A stretch of 64,000 nucleotides of DNA from Maricaulis sp963975345 (GCF_963975345.1 NZ_CAXBGE010000014.1:1-64000), one strand, 5' to 3'. Shown: positions 26,011-35,403, counted from the stretch's first letter. The notes: generated by a model not told the origin, from the letters alone. Numbers and translations: made by a program.

Positions 26011-27423
26011 TCAGGCCTCCGTCAGGGTGAATGCCGAGCCGTCGGCCAGAACAGCGGCGATTTTATGAAGCCCGGAACCATTTGATCCCTTGATCAACAC
26101 GATGTCGCCGGCCCGAATTTGTGATGTCAGCATGTCCAGCGCTTCGCCGGCATTGGGCGCATAGCCTGCGCGCAGCCGCTCCGGCAAGTGGTCGTGCAGA
26201 TCTCGCATCCGCACTCCACAGCTGAAGACAGCATCGACATCCGCTTCGACCAGAGACGGCGCCAGAGCGCGGTGCAGCTGAGGCGATTGAGCGCCCAGCT
26301 CCAGCATGTCGCCGAGCACAGCGATCCGGCGGCCGCCCGGTCCTGGCCGGGCACTGCCAAGCGAGGCAATCGCGGCGGCCATCGAGACGGGATTGGCGTT
26401 GTAGGCATCGTCTAGCAAAGTGAATTGGCCACCCTTGGGCAGTGCCACGGTTACCGCACGACCGCGCCCCGGCTCGGCATCGACCTGGCCGAGAGCGTCG
26501 GCGACATGTTTCGCATCAAGCCCGGCGGCTGCGGCAGCGGCAAACACCGCGCCGGCATTCCAGGCCCAGTGTTCACCGGTTGCGGCGAGGTGGAAGGGGA
26601 CGCGCACGCCCATCACATTGACGACGCCATCGCTGCCGCCCAGCCCGGTTTCGAAGGATTCAATCCGGATTGCGGCCCCGGCACTGCGTCCGAAATCGAG
26701 CATGAAAGCGGCGCTGGAGCGCTTTGCGAAGCCGGCCAGACGTTCGGCCAACGGATCGTCGGCGGGATAGATCGCGACACCGTCGAGCTCAAGGCCTTCA
26801 TACATCTCCGCCTTGGCATCAGCGATGGCCTCGATCGTACCGAGATGTTCCAGATGCGCCGGCGCGATGCGGGTGATCAGGGCGACATGGGGCCGTACCA
26901 GGGAGGTCAGGTCACGAATCTCGCCGGCATGATTCATCCCGAGCTCAAATACGGCACGCTGGGTTTCCATCGGCATCCGCGCCAAGGTCAGCGGCACGCC
27001 CCAGTGATTATTGTAGGATTTGACGCTCCAATGCGCCGGCCCTGCTGCGCGCAGCACAGCGGCGAGCGCCTCCTTGACGCTGGTCTTGCCGACACTGCCC
27101 GTGACCGCAATGCGGATCGCAGGGCTGCGATCCCGCGCCGCTTCGCCCAGCGCACGCAGCGCCAGCAGCGTATCCTTGACCTGCAGGGCGGGGCCCGGAC
27201 AGTTGGACGTATCGGTGACCAGGCAGGCGGCCGCACCGCGCGCCATCGCGTCGGTGACGAAATCATGCCCGTCGCGCTCATCCTTCAGCGCCACGAACAG
27301 ATCGCCCGGCATAATGGAGCGGGTATCGATCGACAGGCCGCAGCAGGTCCAGTCGAGATCGCCGACCAACATGCCGCCGGTCGCTGCCATCGCCTGTTTG
27401 GCGGTCCAGAGCGGTTTAAGCAT
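26011..27423 (-). CDS. murF: UDP-MurNAc-tripeptide--D-Ala-D-Ala ligase
   Basis: MurF adds the D-Ala-D-Ala dipeptide made by Ddl. The 470-residue protein from ATG 27423 (MLKPLWTAKQAMAATGG) has SIDTRSIMPGDLFVALK in the N-domain, P-loop VTGSVGKTSVKEAL at about 110-123, ITRIAPAHLEHLG in the central domain, and LLDDAYNANPVSMAAA. A longer open frame upstream overlaps murE heavily and is not used. The start overlaps the murE stop by 8 bases. Confidence 0.96.
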   Translation of the reverse strand: MLKPLWTAKQAMAATGGMLVGDLDWTCCGLSIDTRSIMPGDLFVALKDERDGHDFVTDAMARGAAACLVTDTSNCPGPALQVKDTLLALRALGEAARDRSPAIRIAVTGSVGKTSVKEALAAVLRAAGPAHWSVKSYNNHWGVPLTLARMPMETQRAVFELGMNHAGEIRDLTSLVRPHVALITRIAPAHLEHLGTIEAIADAKAEMYEGLELDGVAIYPADDPLAERLAGFAKRSSAAFMLDFGRSAGAAIRIESFETGLGGSDGVVNVMGVRVPFHLAATGEHWAWNAGAVFAAAAAAGLDAKHVADALGQVDAEPGRGRAVTVALPKGGQFTLLDDAYNANPVSMAAAIASLGSARPGPGGRRIAVLGDMLELGAQSPQLHRALAPSLVEADVDAVFSCGVRMRDLHDHLPERLRAGYAPNAGEALDMLTSQIRAGDIVLIKGSNGSGLHKIAAVLADGSAFTLTEA

Positions 27424-28888
27424 GAGCGCCCTCCTGTCGCAGATAGGCCTTGCGGGCCGTGAGAGCCTTACGTCCCTCCTCGCGATCATCGAAGGGATGC
27501 ACGACGCCGGCGACGGTCTGGCCGGTCTCATGCCCCTTGCCGGCCAAAAGCAGGCAATCACCGGGCTGCAGCAGCGCCACGCCACGCGCGATGGCCGCGG
27601 CGCGGTCGGCGATTTCTTCGGCCTCGGGACAACCCTCAAGGATTGCGGCCCGGATCAGGGCCGCATCCTCGGAGCGCGGATTGTCGTCGGTGACAATGAC
27701 ATGATCGGCCTGGCGCGCCGCGATCGCACCCATCTTGACGCGTTTGGTCGGATCGCGATCACCGCCGCAACCAAACACCAGAATGACGCGGCCACGCGTA
27801 TGCGGACGTGCTGCGCGCAGCAATTTGTCGAGTCCGTCTGGGGTGTGGGCATAATCGACCAGCACCGGCGCCGCCGCCTCGGTCTCGCCAACTTTTTCAA
27901 GCCGCCCCGGAACCCCGCCCAATTCGCCCAGCGTCTTGAGGACAATTTCGAGTGCGACACCCTCGGTCAGGGCAATGGCGGCCGCGCCGAGCGCGTTGAG
28001 GATTTGGAACTCGCCGACCAGCGGCACGTCGACATGATATTCAACACCGCGCCAGGCGAAGACAACATCTTGGCTCGCCGGGCGCGGGGTGATTTCACGG
28101 ATTTGCAGATCGCTGCCGCGCCAACCGATCGTCACCAGCTGCAGCCCACGCGTCCGCGCCAGATCCGCCATGCGTCCACCCCACTCGGAATCGACATTGA
28201 TCACGGCGCCAGCGCCATCGGGCAGGCGCTCGGTGAACAGCATTGCTTTGGACGCGAAGTAATCGTCAAAGTCGGGATGATAATCGAGATGATCCTGGGT
28301 CAGATTGGTAAAGGCGCCAATCGCCAGTCGCGCGCCATCCATCCGCCTTTGCTTCAACCCATGGCTGGAAGCCTCCATCGCCAGATGCGTCACACCATCG
28401 GCAGCGAGCGCATCGAGCGCCTGGTGCAGCGCGACGGCGTCGGGTGTGGTGTAGCCGGTGGTCTCGAGCGAGGCGCCGCGCGCCACGCCGAGCGTACCCA
28501 GGCTGGCGCCGTCTATCCCGGCGGCGGTCCAGATCTGGCGCAGGAATTCCACCGTCGAGCTTTTGCCATTGGTGCCAGTGATCGCCACGATATGGCCCGG
28601 CTGGCGCGGATAGAAACGCGCCGCCATCGCCGCCAGTGCGGCGGCGGCATCTGCGGCGACAATGACGGGCACATCGAGTTCAGGGATCGCCTGGTCCGAC
28701 AGGATTGCGACCGCACCTTGCGCGACAGCTTTCGCCGCAAAGGCGCGTCCGTGCAGTTTGACTCCGGGCAGAGCGGCAAACAGAAAGCCCGGCTTCACAG
28801 CCCGGCTATCCAGCGTCAGACCCGCGATCTCGATCCGGTCGGTCGCGGGCGTTGCTTGCGCGGGGTCGAGCAGTTCGGACAGGGTCAA
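27416..28888 (-). CDS. murE: UDP-MurNAc-dipeptide--meso-diaminopimelate ligase
   Basis: MurE adds the third stem residue. The 490-residue enzyme has P-loop AITGTNGKSSTVEFL at about 110-124, the N-terminal DSRAVKPGFLFAAL motif and the DNPR motif (TDDNPRSED) near residue 405, which in known enzymes specifies meso-diaminopimelate rather than lysine. It starts at a TTG (28888) overlapping the ftsI stop as TTGA, with ggag about 8 bases upstream. Confidence 0.96.
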   Translation of the reverse strand: MTLSELLDPAQATPATDRIEIAGLTLDSRAVKPGFLFAALPGVKLHGRAFAAKAVAQGAVAILSDQAIPELDVPVIVAADAAAALAAMAARFYPRQPGHIVAITGTNGKSSTVEFLRQIWTAAGIDGASLGTLGVARGASLETTGYTTPDAVALHQALDALAADGVTHLAMEASSHGLKQRRMDGARLAIGAFTNLTQDHLDYHPDFDDYFASKAMLFTERLPDGAGAVINVDSEWGGRMADLARTRGLQLVTIGWRGSDLQIREITPRPASQDVVFAWRGVEYHVDVPLVGEFQILNALGAAAIALTEGVALEIVLKTLGELGGVPGRLEKVGETEAAAPVLVDYAHTPDGLDKLLRAARPHTRGRVILVFGCGGDRDPTKRVKMGAIAARQADHVIVTDDNPRSEDAALIRAAILEGCPEAEEIADRAAAIARGVALLQPGDCLLLAGKGHETGQTVAGVVHPFDDREEGRKALTARKAYLRQEGAHA

Positions 28889-30639
28889 GGGATCGGCTCC
28901 GGCATGAGTGCCGCGCGAACCATGGCCGCACGCTCACTATGATCAGCATTCGAACGCTCAACCCCGAGGATCGGTGCAATGCGCGAGACAATCGCACTCA
29001 CCGCCGGCGCCGCCGTCCAGCCACCGGTGGCATAGCCGTGCGTTGCTGCAGTTCCCTGCGGCTCGTCGAGCAGGACCAGAATGGCGTATTGCGGATCATT
29101 ATAGGGAAAAACGGCCGAGAATGAGGAGATCAGACGGTTGCGGTCATAGCCGCCGCGCGATGGTTTTTCCGCCGTGCCGGTCTTGCCGGCGACCAGATAG
29201 CCAGGCGCCTCGGCGCGGCCGCCCGTGCCATCGGTGACGTTTTCACGCATCAGCGTCATGACATCCTGCGCCGCCTGGGCGTCGAGCACCCGCTCACCGA
29301 CAATCGTCTCGTCTGCGGCAACAGGTTGCAGGGTCGGAGCAACATAAATTCCGCCATTGGCGATGGCTGCGAAGGCGGCAATCGTGGCGATGGGGCTGAC
29401 GGCGAGGCCGTGGCCATAGGAGATGGTCGCGGTTTCCGTCGGTCCCCAATTGCGCGGCAGCAGTGGATCGGCGCTTTCGGCCAACTCGATCGGCGCGCGC
29501 TCAAGCAGACGCATCCGCCCGAGAAACTCTCTCTGCGCCTCGGCGCCGACTTCCAGCGCAATCCGTGAGGAGCCGATATTGGACGAGTGAATGAAGATTT
29601 CCGACAGGGTGAGCCAGCGATTTTCGCCATGATAATCATGGATCGTATAGCCGCCGATCTGCAGCGGCTCGGTCGCGTCATAGCCGCTTTCCAGCGTTGC
29701 GGTGCCTGCCTCCAACGCCATCGCGACGGTGAAGGCCTTGAAGGTCGAGCCCATTTCATAGACCGACTGGGCACTGCGATTGAGGCGCTCATCGCTGGAC
29801 GCATCATTGGGGCGGTTGGGATCAAAATCGGGCAGCGACACCATGCCGACAATCTCGCCGGTGCGCACATTCATCACGATACCCGATGCGGCGAGCGCTC
29901 GGTATTCCGCCATCGTCGTGCGCAGAACTTCGTCGAGGTGGAATTGCACGCCCATATCGATCGACAGCGCTACCGGACGGCCATCGCTGGAGGACAGCGC
30001 GGCATCGAAGGAGCGCTCAGCGCCGGCCAAGCCATTCATATCGCGGTCGGTATAGCCCACCACATGCGCCGCCAGCCGGCCGCGCGGATAGATGCGCCGC
30101 GGTTCAATGCGAAAATCCAGCCCAGGAAGGCCTAGCGAGAAAACGGCCTGGCGCTGCCGCGGCGTCAAATTCCTTTGGATCCAAACAAAACGCCGGTGCG
30201 AGGATAATTCCCGCGTCACCGCTTCCACATCAAGGTCCGGCAGGACCGTCGACAATGACTGCGCCGCCTCGGACGCATCCCAGACCAGGGTCGGGTCAGC
30301 AAACAGCGAATAGGTTTGCAGCGTCGTCGCCAGCACTTGGCCGGTGCGATCAAACAGATCGCCACGCATCGGCTCGGAGGCAACCGGACGCGGCGTCGCG
30401 GCATGGGCCGGGCTGGTCACGGCCAGTTCGACAGCGCGCAGGCCGAGAATTGCGAAACTTAGCGCCAGCGTCAGGCCGACAATGCGAAGCCGGCCGCGCG
30501 CCGCATCCAGCGCCCGGATTTCTGTGCTCTCAATCCGCAATAGCCGTGACATGTCCGCCGGCGCAGCCTCGGCCATCGGCGGCGGTCCGACACGGTGCGA
30601 CTCGGCTGATATTTGACGGCGAAAGGGCCACCAGCGCAT
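28885..30639 (-). CDS. ftsI: Septal penicillin-binding protein (transpeptidase FtsI/PBP3)
   Basis: FtsI cross-links septal peptidoglycan. The 584-residue class B PBP has a cytoplasmic basic N-terminus, one transmembrane helix at about 50-70, the non-catalytic pedestal domain and a transpeptidase domain with the three active-site motifs: STFK (in YEMGSTFKAFTV), SSN (in IHSSNIGSSR) and KTG (in VAGKTGTAEKPSRGG). Its ATG overlaps the ftsL stop by one base. Confidence 0.97.
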   Translation of the reverse strand: MRWWPFRRQISAESHRVGPPPMAEAAPADMSRLLRIESTEIRALDAARGRLRIVGLTLALSFAILGLRAVELAVTSPAHAATPRPVASEPMRGDLFDRTGQVLATTLQTYSLFADPTLVWDASEAAQSLSTVLPDLDVEAVTRELSSHRRFVWIQRNLTPRQRQAVFSLGLPGLDFRIEPRRIYPRGRLAAHVVGYTDRDMNGLAGAERSFDAALSSSDGRPVALSIDMGVQFHLDEVLRTTMAEYRALAASGIVMNVRTGEIVGMVSLPDFDPNRPNDASSDERLNRSAQSVYEMGSTFKAFTVAMALEAGTATLESGYDATEPLQIGGYTIHDYHGENRWLTLSEIFIHSSNIGSSRIALEVGAEAQREFLGRMRLLERAPIELAESADPLLPRNWGPTETATISYGHGLAVSPIATIAAFAAIANGGIYVAPTLQPVAADETIVGERVLDAQAAQDVMTLMRENVTDGTGGRAEAPGYLVAGKTGTAEKPSRGGYDRNRLISSFSAVFPYNDPQYAILVLLDEPQGTAATHGYATGGWTAAPAVSAIVSRIAPILGVERSNADHSERAAMVRAALMPEPIP

Positions 30640-31022
30640 CAGTGCGACCCCCCAACCTCGCGCGGCTCGGCAAGCGCCAAGGCCTGATCGGACTGGGCGA
30701 CCAGCAAGCCATCATTGCGGATCGACTCAACCTCGCCAACGGTTTCGGCCAGCAATGGCAAATCGCTCAGCGCGACTTCATGGCTTGGGTCGAGCGGTTC
30801 GAATCCGAGATAACGCCGCGCCAGCAGACGCAGGCGTTCCGGGTCTTCCAGATGCGCGATCTCGACATTGAGAACATTGATCTGCCGCCGCTCCTCGACC
30901 AGTTGCGACTGGATTCCCTCCAACCGCTCCTGGGAGTTCTTGGCTTCGGTCTTGGCGACATAGAGCGCGCCAGCCAGGGCGACAGCAACGACGAGGGCAA
31001 TTGCATTGAACGTACGGATCAT
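30639..31022 (-). CDS. ftsL: Cell division protein FtsL
   Basis: FtsL is a small bitopic divisome protein that activates FtsWI. The 127-residue product has a short N-terminus, a transmembrane helix at about 6-24 (NAIALVVAVALAGALYVAK), then a coiled-coil/leucine-zipper stretch (about 28-65, heptads over RLEGIQSQLVEERRQINVL) and the DPERLRLLARRYLGFEP segment typical of FtsL. Sequence is poorly conserved in the family; position between rsmH and ftsI clinches the call. Confidence 0.92.
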   Translation of the reverse strand: MIRTFNAIALVVAVALAGALYVAKTEAKNSQERLEGIQSQLVEERRQINVLNVEIAHLEDPERLRLLARRYLGFEPLDPSHEVALSDLPLLAETVGEVESIRNDGLLVAQSDQALALAEPREVGGSH

Positions 31023-32020
31023 AACACTGCCTCCAGACGCGCAAGCGACACAACATTCTTCGGCGACTCCGACAGCGCAGCCCAGGCTGGCGCTTCGGTA
31101 CGAATGGCAACACGCAATTTGGCGGAACGGGACCGCGGATTGACCGCAATTTCAGCCTCGCTGGCGGCGCTCGCCTTGCGGTGCAGCAGAGAAAAGCTGG
31201 GACTGATGACAGGACCGGTTTCCACTGCGGGCGCATGGCGCGAGCCACCCCCTCCTGCCTGCCCGGTGCGGGCCCGCAAGAAGTCCTTCACCATGCGGTC
31301 CTCCAGTGAATGGAAGGTAACCACGACGAGGCGGCCGAGCGGCGCGAGAATTTCCTCAGCGGCCTCGAGCGCACGGGCCAATTCGCCCAACTCGTCATTG
31401 ACGTAAATCCGCAAGGCTTGAAAGACTTTGGTGGCTGGGTGAATCTTTGAGTGTTTTCCGCCCGTTGCCCGCGTCACAATCGCGGCGAGCCGGTCCGTCG
31501 TCTCGATGGGAGCCTCGGTGCGGGCCTCGACAATCTGCTTGGCGATCCGGCGCGAGCGGCGCTCATCGCCGTAAACATAAAATATGTCTGCAAGCTCTGC
31601 TTCACTCAACAGATTGACCGCATCTGCGGCGCTGGCACCATCGCGCGCCATGCGCATGTCGAGCGGGCCGGCGCGCATGAAGGAAAAACCGCGCTCGGCC
31701 TGGTCGATCTGCATCGAGGAGACGCCGATATCGAGCACGATGCCATCAACCGTCTCACCGCCATTGGCGTGGATCACCTCGGCCATTTTCGAGAACGGTG
31801 CCTGGACAAACACGAAGCGTCCGCCGGATGCCTTACCCAGCTGTTCGGCGGCAAGAACAACGCTCGGATCGCGATCAATTCCGATCAGACGGCAATCGGC
31901 GGCCGACAATATGGCGCGCGAATAACCGCCGGCGCCAAACGTGCCATCGATATAGAGCCCGCCATCATGCGGATCGAGCGCACGCACAACTTCGTCCAGC
32001 ATCACCGGGAGATGGCTCAT
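31019..32020 (-). CDS. rsmH: 16S rRNA (cytosine(1402)-N4)-methyltransferase
   Basis: RsmH (MraW) N4-methylates C1402 in the ribosomal P site. The 333-residue product from ATG 32020 (MSHLPVMLDEVVRALDP) shows the SAM motif YIDGTFGAGGYSRAIL, VLDIGVSSMQIDQAERGFSF, LARALEAAEEILAPLGRLVVVTFHSLEDRMVKDF-type C-terminal motif (FHSLEDR). It overlaps mraZ as ATGA; a longer frame into mraZ is rejected. Confidence 0.97.
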   Translation of the reverse strand: MSHLPVMLDEVVRALDPHDGGLYIDGTFGAGGYSRAILSAADCRLIGIDRDPSVVLAAEQLGKASGGRFVFVQAPFSKMAEVIHANGGETVDGIVLDIGVSSMQIDQAERGFSFMRAGPLDMRMARDGASAADAVNLLSEAELADIFYVYGDERRSRRIAKQIVEARTEAPIETTDRLAAIVTRATGGKHSKIHPATKVFQALRIYVNDELGELARALEAAEEILAPLGRLVVVTFHSLEDRMVKDFLRARTGQAGGGGSRHAPAVETGPVISPSFSLLHRKASAASEAEIAVNPRSRSAKLRVAIRTEAPAWAALSESPKNVVSLARLEAVL

Positions 32021-32478
32021 GACCCACCCCCATTGCGCGGAACCAGGCGCAAGGAGCGCTTGTTCTCGCGGGCAAAGGCGCGCGCCGAAGCCTGGTGCTC
32101 GGCATAAACGTCGGGCGACCACAGCTCGAAGCGCGAACCGAGACCGACAAAGGTCGCCTTCGCATCGAGCCCTGCATGATCAATCAATTCCTTGGGCAGT
32201 GTGACGCGGCCATTGGCATCGAAGGCGAGCGGTTTGGCAGCGCCGAAAATGGCGCGCTCAAACGCGATGCGCGCCTCATCATAGGGATCCATATCCTCGA
32301 TCAGGCGCTGATAGCTTTCAAGCAGGGCTTGGCCGCCGCCTTCCAGATAGGGACCATCGAATGAGGGCCAGACAATAATGCCGTCGAACACACCACCGCG
32401 CACCACAGAACGGAAGTCGGCTGGCACCGAAACCCGTCCCTTGGCGTCAACGCCATTGATGGTGGTCGATAAAAACAC
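32017..32478 (-). CDS. mraZ: Transcriptional regulator MraZ
   Basis: MraZ is an AbrB/SpoVT-like DNA-binding protein that represses the dcw operon it heads. The 153-residue protein contains two MraZ repeats: GVDAKGRVSVPADFR in the N half and DANGRVTLPKELIDHAG in the C half. It is the first gene of the cluster, 210 bases after rnpB, and a triple TGGGA repeat lies 50-74 bases before its start. Confidence 0.96.
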   Translation of the reverse strand: MFLSTTINGVDAKGRVSVPADFRSVVRGGVFDGIIVWPSFDGPYLEGGGQALLESYQRLIEDMDPYDEARIAFERAIFGAAKPLAFDANGRVTLPKELIDHAGLDAKATFVGLGSRFELWSPDVYAEHQASARAFARENKRSLRLVPRNGGGS

Positions 32479-32527
32479 GCTCGAATTGCTCCCCGCCCAT
32501 ACTGATCGATCCCCGTATGGTTAACCA

Positions 32528-32552
32528 TGGGATAACATGGGATCAGATGGGA
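32528..32552 (+). promoter_or_regulatory. Candidate MraZ operator (three TGGGA repeats)
   Basis: On the + strand TGGGA occurs at 32528, 32538 and 32548, an exact 10-base period with 5-base spacers (tgggataacatgggatcaga and onward). This is the TGGGN-N5 direct-repeat arrangement bound by MraZ in Escherichia coli. It lies upstream of mraZ, within the expected promoter region, in opposite orientation to the gene. Autoregulation of the dcw operon is the inferred role. Confidence 0.8.
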
Positions 32553-32686
32553 AACAACGCCGAAAGCATCGATTTCTTTGGTTTGGGGCGCCTTTTGAAG
32601 TAATCAAATATGGCTAAATTGAGAACATCAAGGGAACATTAAGTTAATATCCACAGGGCAGTGGAAGCAGATGTCGGGAGAAGTGC

Positions 32687-33080
<394 letters not shown>

Positions 33081-33085
33081 GGGGA

Positions 33086-33116
33086 TGTATGTGGTTGAAG
33101 TGGGGGGTGGGGTCAA
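33086..33116 (-). promoter_or_regulatory. Putative rnpB promoter
   Basis: On the minus strand TTGACC (33111-33116) is followed after 17-19 bases by CACATA/CATACA (33086-33093), a weak -10-like box, with the P1 helix of rnpB starting at about 33080. Spacing is compatible with a sigma-70-type promoter, but the -10 match is poor. Confidence 0.4.
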
Positions 33117-33177
33117 GCGGTGGGGGATGCGGGGGTGGGCATGCTGTCCCAAGGTCCACACGGCCTCGAACCTCATC

Positions 33178-33507
33178 CTATGTGATGGCAGCGATCACAA
33201 GCGCCACAATCAGCGCAAGAAAAAGAACGGCAGTCACCTTCCAAATAAGACGATTGGTCGTCCTGCTCCCGAATTTGACCCGGGAAAGATTGGTGAGAAT
33301 TTTCTCCCGATTGATCGTGAAATTGAGCAATCCCAGAAACAGGAGCGTGATCAGGATGCCTACGAAAATACCCACTCGGATTCCGCCATCCAGGCCCATC
33401 TCCAGGCCCGTAACATCGGCGAATTGAAAGGCGACAAAATACCAGGCAGGTGCCGCGAAAAGGACCAATAGCCGCAAGGTCAGAAACCAATCGATGGTCT
33501 TGTTCAT
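33178..33507 (-). CDS. Hypothetical small membrane protein
   Basis: The 109-residue protein starts at ATG 33507 (MNKTIDWFLTLRLLVLFAA); a longer upstream frame runs through repeat DNA and is not used. It has three hydrophobic segments: about 8-28, 42-62 (GIRVGIFVGILITLLFLGLL) and 88-108 (VTAVLFLALIVALVIAAIT), with a basic loop between (INREKILTNLSRVKFGSRT). No family recognised. It ends about 95 bases before rnpB begins, on the same strand. Confidence 0.65.
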   Translation of the reverse strand: MNKTIDWFLTLRLLVLFAAPAWYFVAFQFADVTGLEMGLDGGIRVGIFVGILITLLFLGLLNFTINREKILTNLSRVKFGSRTTNRLIWKVTAVLFLALIVALVIAAIT

Positions 33508-34000
33508 TTCACGCCCCAGATGCCGCGCGCACCCCGTCGCCGAAACTGTAACACCAGGGAAGACACGCGAATACCCACGATTTGCCTGCAAGCATCTCCC
33601 CCTCAAATCCCACGCTGCGCTCCAAATTCTCCCGCCCTCGCCGGGCAGAGCCATCCCTAAAATCCTTGCCAAGCAAGGGCGCCAGACTGGTTTTCAGGGC
33701 AGGTTGTGGCCGGCCGAGGGCCATTTCCTCCAATAGATCCGGCCACATTTTTCCCCGCGATGGGCGGCGCTCCTCCAGGGGAAGATGGTGTGCTCGGTGT
33801 TGGAGCGGTGCGCAATCGTCGGCTTATCCATCACCAAAGTCACAATACATCGTCATCCCAGCGCAGGCTGGGACCCAGATTCACGCGCCACGATCTGATT
33901 GATTTAGCGCCAGTTTTCCATCCGTCCCGCGCTACGAACTGGGTTCCAGCCTGCGCTGGAATGACGATTTATTGAGCCAACTTCTATTTCGGCGCCCAGC
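33508..34000. other. Gene-free stretch holding dispersed repeat copy 1
   Basis: Nearly 500 bases without a convincing gene. Much of it is shared, in diverged form and the same order, with 42475-43234: a module at 33661-33735 (aatccttgcc...gccagactgg...ttttcagggc...ccattt), then ggcgctcctcc and tccatcaccaaa, then the palindrome-ended unit at 33851-33966. Frames crossing it in either direction look spurious. Confidence 0.75.
33851..33966. repeat. Palindrome-ended repeat, family B copy 1 (116 bp)
   Basis: The unit opens with cgtcatcccagcgcaggctg and closes with cagcctgcgctggaatgacg; the 28-base ends are inverted repeats with two mismatches. It matches the unit at 42846-42961 at both ends, with the same total length (116 bp) but a diverged middle. 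Confidence 0.9.
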
Positions 34001-34489
34001 CTATCCGGCCCGCTCCACCAGCGCACACCCCGCCTCAGCCAGCCTGTCCCAGGGGAATTTCTCGCCGGGGTCCTGTTTGCGGCCCGGAGCGATATCGGAA
34101 TGGCCGACGACGCCCTCGGGGCCAATCCCATGGCGTCCCATGATGTCGTGCACCAGTTCGATCACGGCGGCGATCTGGATGGCGGGGTAATCGGGCAGGC
34201 CGTAATCATGGCCGCCATTGACGATCTCGACCCCGATCGAGGCGGAATTGATATCGGTCTCGCCGTGCCAGACGCTGACGCCGGCATGCCAGGCGCGCTT
34301 TTCCTCATCGACCAGCGCGAAGATGCGGCCATCCTCCTCGACCATGTAATGGGCGCTGACTTCAGCCGCCGGATCGCGCAGTCGCGCCAGCGCCGCCGGG
34401 CCGCTCTCCATGCCGGTATAGTGCAGCACGATCAGCGAGATCGGCAATTTGCGGGTGTTGAAATTGGGCGATGGGGCAGCGATCAGCAT
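34001..34489 (-). CDS. N-acetylmuramoyl-L-alanine amidase (amidase_2 family)
   Basis: The enzyme cleaves the MurNAc-L-Ala bond of peptidoglycan or its recycled fragments. The 162-residue product is essentially only the zinc amidase domain (AmpD/AmiD type): zinc ligands H23 (LIVLHYTG), H130 and D140 (VGHSDIAPGRKQDPG), with E in VEIVNGGHDYG. No signal peptide is seen, so an AmpD-like cytoplasmic recycling role is possible. Its start overlaps the stop of the EamA gene by one base, implying coupled expression. Confidence 0.9.
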   Translation of the reverse strand: MLIAAPSPNFNTRKLPISLIVLHYTGMESGPAALARLRDPAAEVSAHYMVEEDGRIFALVDEEKRAWHAGVSVWHGETDINSASIGVEIVNGGHDYGLPDYPAIQIAAVIELVHDIMGRHGIGPEGVVGHSDIAPGRKQDPGEKFPWDRLAEAGCALVERAG

Positions 34490-35403
34490 TACAATACCTT
34501 CTCCCGCGCCAGACCGGCCTCGGGCAGGGCACGGTTGGGCCGCAGGGCGATGATGCCAACCCCGAGCAGGGCCAGACCGCCGCCAACGAACAAGCGCCAG
34601 CCATAGGGGTCGCCGGTGATGGCGATGCCGGATATGACGCCAATCAGGGGCGCCAGCAGGGTGATCGGTGCAATCATGGTCGCATCATAGCGCTGCAGCA
34701 TTTTGTAGAACACACCATGGCCGAACACATTCACCAGCAGAACCGTGAACATGACCGTCAGCGCGAAGGCCCAGCCACCGGCCATGCTCCTGGAAATCTG
34801 ATCCTGCTCGAACACCAGCGACAAAACCAGCAAAGGCGGCCAGGAAATCATCCCGATCCAGGCCTGCATCCGCATCGAATCCAGCGGCATGCGCTTGACC
34901 AGAATCATCCCCAGCGCACCGGTGAAGGCGGCGCCGACCCCGAGCAGCAGGCCGAAGGAGAGGCCGCCTATTCCCGGGCGTGCGACGACCAGGATGATGC
35001 CGGCGAAGGCGATGATGATGCCAGTGATGCGCGGCAGGCCAAGCCTTTCCTTCAGCATCACCACAGAGAGCAGGGTCGCGAATGGCACGCCCATCTGCAG
35101 CGTGATCGCCATGCCCGAGGGCGTCGCCCATTGCAGACCAAGGAACATCAGCGAGTATTGCAGCGCGCCCATCGACAGCGCGATCCCGACCATCGCTTTC
35201 ATATCGCCGGGTCGCGGCCTCAACCAGGGTGACAGCACCGCCGCCAGCAATGCGAAGCGGATGAAGGCGAAAAACAAAGGCGGTGAGCCTTCGAATCCAG
35301 GCACCCATCCCGGTGAGCCCGTGATCGAGAATTTCGCGACAACAAAATTGACACCCCAGACGGCACAAACGGCGATCAGGGCGAGGAGATCACGTAAACG
35401 CAT
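34489..35403 (-). CDS. EamA-family drug/metabolite transporter
   Basis: A 304-residue inner-membrane protein with ten predicted transmembrane helices in two EamA repeats. The first repeat begins LLALIAVCAVWGVNFVVAKF, the second near 150 (LLLGVGAAFTGALGMILVKRM). It most resembles the cysteine/O-acetylserine exporter (EamA/YdeD) branch: WGVNFVV near the N-terminus and PLIGVISGIAITGDPYGWRL near the C-terminus. Substrate is inferred, not shown. Followed directly by the amidase. Confidence 0.9.
   Translation of the reverse strand: MRLRDLLALIAVCAVWGVNFVVAKFSITGSPGWVPGFEGSPPLFFAFIRFALLAAVLSPWLRPRPGDMKAMVGIALSMGALQYSLMFLGLQWATPSGMAITLQMGVPFATLLSVVMLKERLGLPRITGIIIAFAGIILVVARPGIGGLSFGLLLGVGAAFTGALGMILVKRMPLDSMRMQAWIGMISWPPLLVLSLVFEQDQISRSMAGGWAFALTVMFTVLLVNVFGHGVFYKMLQRYDATMIAPITLLAPLIGVISGIAITGDPYGWRLFVGGGLALLGVGIIALRPNRALPEAGLAREKVL

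Noticed and set aside
27424..27639. 72-residue upstream extension of the murF frame
   Set aside because: It lies inside murE, has no ribosome site and its sequence is not Mur-like; the ATG at 27423 matches the family start.
32021..32122. 34-residue upstream extension of rsmH
   Set aside because: It overlaps mraZ and the ATGA overlap at 32017-32020 with MSHLPVML is the standard start.
33509..33748. Minus-strand frame 79 aa long in the first dispersed repeat
   Set aside because: Lies across repeat modules with no start signal and no conservation of the frame in the second copy.
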